A stretch of DNA of 64,000 bases from an uncultured Desulfovibrio sp. (lineage in GTDB: Bacteria; Desulfobacterota; Desulfovibrionia; Desulfovibrionales; Desulfovibrionaceae), in contig NZ_CALUWO010000006.1 of assembly GCF_944324505.1 (NCBI RefSeq), forward strand, positions 62,001-126,000, in the 5' to 3' direction. Each line of letters starts with the position of its first letter. Positions within the stretch are counted from its first letter, which is position 1. A program made the position numbers and the translations under genes. Under the pieces are notes generated by a model that saw only the letters and a list, made by a program, of their open reading frames with translations, was not told where the DNA came from and did no database searches. Positions 59,505 to 64,000 of this stretch are shown in pieces.

Positions 59505-59532
59505 GTCCGCGTTTCCCCAGGGAAACGCGGAC
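59505..59532 (-). terminator. Rho-independent terminator of the division cluster
   Basis: A 12-bp stem GTCCGCGTTTCC / GGAAACGCGGAC with a 4-base loop is followed on the minus strand by TTTTT (complement of 59500-59504). It lies 174 bp past the ftsZ stop. Confidence 0.85.
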
Positions 59533-59558
59533 GTGTGTGCAACTGGCAAAAATGCACT

Positions 59559-59580
59559 GGGAGGCCCCCATGGGCCTCCC
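59559..59580. other. Second hairpin in the ftsZ 3' region
   Basis: GGGAGGCCC pairs with GGGCCTCCC around a 4-base loop. It has no T-tract and could be a processing or stabilising structure in the ftsZ mRNA tail. Confidence 0.5.
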
Positions 59581-59705
59581 GGCGGGCATTTCAGGACCGA
59601 AGAGGCAAGTCCTGAAAACGGGGCGTCATGCTTCGCGCAGCCAGGCCGCTGGCCTCGTGCTCACGGCGCAGGCCGGCTGCGGAAGAAGACGCGCAAAACC
59701 TGTGT

Positions 59706-61019
59706 CTAATCGGCCTGTGTCCTGAGGAAGGTGGGAATATCCCGCTCGTCCTCATCAAACAGAAAATCTTCATGACCGGGATTGTGCCGGCGCTGCTGTT
59801 TCATGACAAAGGGCGGGTAGCCGTTATTGTTCTCCTCGTACCAGGAACCGATTTCCGCGCTGCGGGAACGGCGAGGGCGAAGCTCTTCACGCGGTGCGGC
59901 CTTGCCAAAGGTGCCCGGCTCTTCCGCACGCGGGCGCAGGCGCGATTCCGCCATCACGGCATTGGCGCCAGGCTTGCCAAATTCGCGCACCTTGGCGCTG
60001 CCGGCATTGGCCGCCGCACTTGCCACCGGCGCGGGCTGGGCCGCCGCGGGAGGCTCGATGCCCGTGGCAATGACCGTGATACGGATTTCATCGCCCACAG
60101 CCTCGTCATACACCACACCAAAGATGATATTGGCATCGGCCGGCGCAGCCTCGGCAATGATCTCGCCGATTTCGGCAATTTCGTCGCCCGAGATGTCTTC
60201 GGGACCAGTGATATTGTACAGCACGGCCTTGGCGCTTTCCAGCGAGACATCTTCCAGCAGCGGACTCATGATGGCGCGCTGGGCCGCCTCGCTGGCACGG
60301 TTTTCACCGGAGGCAATGCCCGTGCCCATGAGGGCCAGACCGGATTCGGACATGGTGGTGCGCACGTCGGCAAAGTCAAGGTTGATGAGGCCTTCGCCCA
60401 CAATCACATCGGAAATGCCCTTGACGGCATAGTACAGCACTTCATTGGCCCGTTGCAGCATCTTGCTGAAGGGTTCCTTCTTGGGCGCAAAGGCCAGCAG
60501 GCGATCATTGGGAATGGTGATGAGGCAGTCCACATGCTGCTTGAATTCCTCCAGCCCCTTTTCCGCCGCATTTTTGCGTTTGCTGCCTTCAAAGCTGAAG
60601 GGTTTGGTCACCACCCCCACGGTGAGGGCGCCAAGCTCCTTGGCAGCCTGGGCCACAATGGGGGCAGCCCCCGTGCCCGTGCCGCCGCCCATGCCGGCCG
60701 TCACAAAAACCATGTCAGCATCGCCAATGGCCTCACGGATGGCATTGACACTTTCCAGAGCCGCCTCGCGCCCCACATCGGGATTGGCGCCGGCGCCGAG
60801 GCCCTTGGTCAGCTTTTCGCCCAGCTGCACCTTGAGGGGCGAGGCATTTCTGTTGAGTGCCTGCACATCCGTATTGGCGCAGACAAACTGCACCCCGCGC
60901 AGACCGGAATCAATCATGTTCTGCACGGCATTGCCGCCGCCGCCACCCACGCCAATAACCTTGATCTTGGCATTGGTCGCCAGCGAGGTATCAATTTCAT
61001 CCATTATCGACTGTGACAT
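59706..61019 (-). CDS. ftsZ: Cell-division GTPase FtsZ
   Basis: This 437-residue tubulin-like GTPase forms the Z-ring. The nucleotide motifs are intact: KVIGVGGGGGNAVQNMI at the N-terminus and GMGGGTGTGAAPIVA. The C-terminal conserved peptide DIPTFLR, which binds FtsA and other anchors, is at the very end after a roughly 110-residue variable linker. ATG 61019 has GAGGAG. It follows ftsA by 48 bp, the standard order. Confidence 0.98.
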   Translation of the reverse strand: MSQSIMDEIDTSLATNAKIKVIGVGGGGGNAVQNMIDSGLRGVQFVCANTDVQALNRNASPLKVQLGEKLTKGLGAGANPDVGREAALESVNAIREAIGDADMVFVTAGMGGGTGTGAAPIVAQAAKELGALTVGVVTKPFSFEGSKRKNAAEKGLEEFKQHVDCLITIPNDRLLAFAPKKEPFSKMLQRANEVLYYAVKGISDVIVGEGLINLDFADVRTTMSESGLALMGTGIASGENRASEAAQRAIMSPLLEDVSLESAKAVLYNITGPEDISGDEIAEIGEIIAEAAPADANIIFGVVYDEAVGDEIRITVIATGIEPPAAAQPAPVASAAANAGSAKVREFGKPGANAVMAESRLRPRAEEPGTFGKAAPREELRPRRSRSAEIGSWYEENNNGYPPFVMKQQRRHNPGHEDFLFDEDERDIPTFLRTQAD

Positions 61020-61067
61020 TGTTCCTCTCCTCGTAATGTTGCCTGTTTGCCCGCAAAGAATAAAAAG

Positions 61068-62303
61068 CTAAGAAATGTCGGAAAACCACTTCTTCATACG
61101 CGCAAGCACACCTTCAAACATGCCGCTCTCGCTGCGCGTCGTAAACTTTTTCTGCCCCGCCATTTCCTTTTCTGCGCCGTAGCGCAGCAGTCCCACCGCC
61201 GTGGAGAACTTGGGACTGTTCACCACATCCTTGAGGCCGCCCACATTGCGCGGGTAGCCGATACGCGTGGGAAGGTTGAAAATCTGTTCACCCAGCTCCT
61301 GACAGCCCTCGATGAGTGCCGTGCCCCCCGTGAGCACCACCCCCGCTCCGATCAGGTCCTTGTAACCGGACCTCACCAGCGTCTGGTCCACCAGGTACAG
61401 GATTTCTTCCATGCGCGGTTCACAGATTTCCGCCAGCACCTGGCGGGACAGACGGCGCGATTCGCGCCCGCCCACGCTGGGTACTTCAATGAATTCATCA
61501 GGCCGCACCAGTTCTGCCAGGGCGCAACCGTACTTGATCTTGATCTTTTCCGCCGAGGCCAGTGGCGTGCGCAGGCCGAAGGCAATGTCATTGGACAGGT
61601 TCTGCCCGCCCAGGGCCAGCACGGCCGTATGCTTGATGGCGTCATTGGCAAAGATGGCGATGTCCGTGGTGCCGCCGCCCAGGTCCACAAGCGCCACCCC
61701 GATCTCGCGTTCCTCATCGGTCAGCACGGCCTTGGCCGATGCCAGCGATTCCAGGGCGATATCCGAAACATCCAGCTGGGCGCGATGACAGGAACGCATG
61801 ATGTTCTGGGCCGAGGAAACTCCGCCGGTCACAATGTGCACGCGCACTTCCAGACGCACGCCGGCCATGCCCAGCGGGTCGGCAATGCCGTACTGATTGT
61901 CCACGATGTATTCCTGCGGCAGGATGTGGATGACTTCGCGGTCCGCCGGAATGGCCACGGCACGGGCGGCATCCAGCACACGCTCGATATCGCGCGGCCC
62001 CACTTCGCCCCCCTTGACGGCAATGACCCCGTGGCTGTTGATGCCCATGATGTGGCTGCCCGCAATTCCCACATAGACGGAATTGATCTCGCAGCCGGCC
62101 ATGAGTTCTGCCTCTTCGATGGCCTTGCGGATGGACTGCACCGTCTGCTCGATATTGACCACAACACCTTTGCGCAGGCCGGTGGAGATGCTGTTGCCAA
62201 TACCCACCACCTCAATGACGCCAGCCTCGTTGAGCTGACCCACAACGGCGCATATCTTGGTTGTGCCGATATCAAGACCAACGATGAGATCCGACTTGTT
62301 CAT
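61068..62303 (-). CDS. ftsA: Cell-division protein FtsA
   Basis: This 411-residue actin-like protein tethers FtsZ to the membrane. The phosphate-1 motif is LIVGLDIGTTKICAVVG, the phosphate-2 motif is VDLGGGTTDIAIF and the adenosine motif is VLTGGTALIEGC. The C-terminal amphipathic helix (MFEGVLARMKKWFSDIS) is the membrane-targeting sequence. ATG 62303 follows ftsQ closely. Confidence 0.97.
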   Translation of the reverse strand: MNKSDLIVGLDIGTTKICAVVGQLNEAGVIEVVGIGNSISTGLRKGVVVNIEQTVQSIRKAIEEAELMAGCEINSVYVGIAGSHIMGINSHGVIAVKGGEVGPRDIERVLDAARAVAIPADREVIHILPQEYIVDNQYGIADPLGMAGVRLEVRVHIVTGGVSSAQNIMRSCHRAQLDVSDIALESLASAKAVLTDEEREIGVALVDLGGGTTDIAIFANDAIKHTAVLALGGQNLSNDIAFGLRTPLASAEKIKIKYGCALAELVRPDEFIEVPSVGGRESRRLSRQVLAEICEPRMEEILYLVDQTLVRSGYKDLIGAGVVLTGGTALIEGCQELGEQIFNLPTRIGYPRNVGGLKDVVNSPKFSTAVGLLRYGAEKEMAGQKKFTTRSESGMFEGVLARMKKWFSDIS

Positions 62304-62316
62304 GCCTTCATCCTAC

Positions 62317-63174
62317 TCAGCTGCGTACATTCTGATTCAATATGACCCAGACGTTGCCGTGAACCGCACGCACGTCCCGAACATTCTTCAGTTCCTGCCG
62401 CCGGGCCAGATCGCCCAGGGTCACTCCCAGTCGCGCCAGATTGCCGCTCCAGTCATCCGTGGCAATGGAAAGGCGCAGTTCCCTGTCTTCCAGGTAGACT
62501 TCCACACCGCGGGAGGCGCTCAGCGTGACGGAAGCAATGGCCCCTGCCTCCACCGGCAGGCTGCCGCTGTTCAGGTCCGCCATGAAGCGGCCCAGGTAGT
62601 CGATGGCGTCCTCACCACCGTTTTCCACCAGCAGCGTGGGCAGGGAGAGAAAGTTTTCGCTTTCCACAGGGGCGATGATCTCGCCCCGCTCATTGGCGTA
62701 ATACAGTGCCCCGTTGCGCTGCACCCAGAAGGACGGCATGCGCTCCCGCAGGCGGATAACAAAACGGTCCGGCAACAGACGCTTGACAGAAACCTCTTCC
62801 ACCCAGGGGGTGGCCCGCAGGCGGCGCTCCATCTCCGTGATACTCACCGCAAGGCTGTTGTCGCCTTCCCGGATGCCGCCGTACTGCAAGACCATATCCC
62901 GCGACAGGCGCACATTGCCGCTTACGTCGATGTGGGTCGTGGCAAAAAAATCACTGGTTGTGGCCTTGCCGTACAGCCAGAGACTCAGCGCGCATACCCC
63001 CACCACCACAGCCGTTACCGTGACCAGCAGGCCCCCCAGGGCCAGAACGCTCACCATGCTGCCGCGCGGCAGATGAAAACGGGGTAGCCGCACATGCGGC
63101 AGGCGAAAAACCCGCCCTGTCCTCGGCTCCTTACGATAGCTGTTACGGGCCTTCTTCTTTCTCAGAAAGGACAT
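62317..63174 (-). CDS. ftsQ: Cell-division protein FtsQ (POTRA)
   Basis: This 285-residue bitopic protein links the division complex and peptidoglycan synthesis. The cytoplasmic N-terminus is basic (RKKKARNSYRKEPRTGRV). One membrane helix follows (VSVLALGGLLVTVTAVVVGV), then a POTRA domain (DFFATTHIDVSGNVRLSRDM) and the FtsQ beta domain. ATG 63174 lies 13 bases inside the end of murB, so the genes are coupled. Confidence 0.93.
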   Translation of the reverse strand: MSFLRKKKARNSYRKEPRTGRVFRLPHVRLPRFHLPRGSMVSVLALGGLLVTVTAVVVGVCALSLWLYGKATTSDFFATTHIDVSGNVRLSRDMVLQYGGIREGDNSLAVSITEMERRLRATPWVEEVSVKRLLPDRFVIRLRERMPSFWVQRNGALYYANERGEIIAPVESENFLSLPTLLVENGGEDAIDYLGRFMADLNSGSLPVEAGAIASVTLSASRGVEVYLEDRELRLSIATDDWSGNLARLGVTLGDLARRQELKNVRDVRAVHGNVWVILNQNVRS

Positions 63175-64000
63175 GCCAGTATCCTGACTTCCGTCTCCAG
63201 CGTGATACCAAATTTCCGGGCCACGGCCTCTCGCGCCATGTCCAGCAGCGCAAAGGCTGCGGCGGCAGTTCCCCTGCCCTCATTGATGAGAAAGTTGGCG
63301 TGCAATGAAGAAAATGCCATGCCGCCCAGGCTTTTCCCGCGAAAGCCGGCCGCATCCAGCAGCTTTCCGGCGGAGACATCCGGCGCGGGATTTTTGAACA
63401 CGCAGCCCGCGCTCCATGCTGTCACAGGTTGTCTAGACTTTTTCTTAAGAAAATTGTGACGCATGACTATAGCAATGCCATCCCTTGCCACCCGGGTCAA
63501 GCTAAAAGTACCGTCAAGAACCATAAATCCAGATGACTTGCCGGCAAAGAGCGTATGCCGGTATCCATAGCAAAACATATCCCGCGTGAATTCCCGCAGG
63601 CAAAGCCCATCAAACACTGTGGCCCGTTCCAGTCTGGCGCAGGTTTCGCAGCCAAAGGAGCCGGCATTCATGGCAATGGCCCCGCCCACACTGCCGGGAA
63701 TGCCCGTCAGCCCTTCCAGTCCGCCCAGTCCGTTGGCAGCGCAGAAACGCAGCAGCCGCGGCAGGGGCACGGCGGCTCCCGCACGCACCAGAACATGCTC
63801 ACCGCTGTCCTCAACAATCTCCGGTCCGTCTGTCAGGCCGCAGCGGACCAGCACCAGCGGCAGCTCCCCGTCCTGGGCCAGAATATTGCTGCCGGCCCCC
63901 AGCACCAGCATCTGTCCGCCAAGAGCCGTGAGGCGCTCGGGCACGCGCAGCGCATCCTCCCGGCATTCCAGCGTCAGTTCCGCCAGGGCATGCCCTCCCA
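63162..64000 (-). CDS. murB: UDP-N-acetylenolpyruvoylglucosamine reductase MurB (partial, N-terminus beyond window)
   Basis: This FAD enzyme reduces the enolpyruvyl group to form UDP-MurNAc. The frame is open to the window edge, reading GGHALAELTLECREDALRVP before the FAD-binding block LVLGAGSNILAQDGELPLVL and GLTGIPGSVGGAIAMNAGSF. The catalytic serine region is AWSAGCVFKNPAP and the distal glutamate is in LETEVRILACPF. About 280 residues are visible. It heads the visible dcw segment murB-ftsQ-ftsA-ftsZ; ddl is absent between murB and ftsQ. Confidence 0.95.
   Translation of the reverse strand, partial: GGHALAELTLECREDALRVPERLTALGGQMLVLGAGSNILAQDGELPLVLVRCGLTDGPEIVEDSGEHVLVRAGAAVPLPRLLRFCAANGLGGLEGLTGIPGSVGGAIAMNAGSFGCETCARLERATVFDGLCLREFTRDMFCYGYRHTLFAGKSSGFMVLDGTFSLTRVARDGIAIVMRHNFLKKKSRQPVTAWSAGCVFKNPAPDVSAGKLLDAAGFRGKSLGGMAFSSLHANFLINEGRGTAAAAFALLDMAREAVARKFGITLETEVRILACPF

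Overview
The window is GC-rich bacterial chromosome (or large replicon) from a sulfate-reducer-like deltaproteobacterium, most likely a host-associated member of the Desulfovibrionaceae. The reasons are the gene complement: LL-diaminopimelate aminotransferase (DapL), type III glutamine synthetase, a split multi-subunit glutamate synthase with built-in ferredoxin domains, a Tat-exported molybdoenzyme, and a Ysc-like type III secretion system (T3SS). The genus is inferred from gene content, not proven.

Region 1 (1-27452) is a T3SS locus. Two divergent operons leave a 320-bp intergenic region that carries a candidate sigma-54 promoter in each direction. The minus operon encodes a small coiled-coil protein, three tandem paralogous EspA-like filament/tip proteins, an LcrH/SycD-type chaperone, the translocators SctE and SctB, a CesT-type chaperone and the secretin SctC, which is cut by the window edge. 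The plus operon encodes SctW, a SycN-like chaperone, SctX, SctY, SctV, SctS, SctT and SctU. A sigma-54 enhancer-binding protein follows, then a tightly overlapping accessory set: a SpoIIE-like phosphatase, a sensor-MFS fusion, an unrecognised protein, an alanine-racemase-like protein and a periplasmic ABC-type binding protein. Downstream, a third sigma-54-like promoter precedes a 1,216-residue candidate effector with a C-terminal HD domain and its CesT-type chaperone. SctR, SctN, SctQ, SctJ and the needle genes are not in the window.

Region 2 (27750-43778) is mostly nitrogen and amino-acid metabolism. It holds a MerR regulator, a NifA-like activator, glnN behind a strong sigma-54 promoter with an upstream palindrome, dapF-dapL, a three-gene glutamate synthase, a sodium:alanine symporter and citramalate synthase.

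Region 3 (43981-48275) holds tRNA-Pro(CGG), trmJ, a DUF456 membrane protein, a phenylacetate-CoA-ligase-like gene, a DUF1786 gene and tRNA-Leu(GAG). Immediately beyond tRNA-Leu lies region 4 (48632-51025): a second candidate effector with internal repeats, its own sigma-54-like promoter, and a CesT-type chaperone. A highly structured candidate RNA with its own promoter and terminator follows (51607-51892).

Region 5 (51927-59036) holds a secreted transglutaminase-like protein, a TtrA/TtrB-like molybdoenzyme operon with thioredoxin and CcdA but no membrane anchor, and a frameshifted metallo-beta-lactamase gene. Region 6 (59706-64000) is the division cluster ftsZ, ftsA, ftsQ and murB, with murB cut by the window edge.

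The central inference is that one T3SS-encoded sigma-54 activator may co-ordinate the apparatus, the translocon and two separately located effectors, with the adjacent phosphatase, sensor and racemase genes as a possible host-signal input module.
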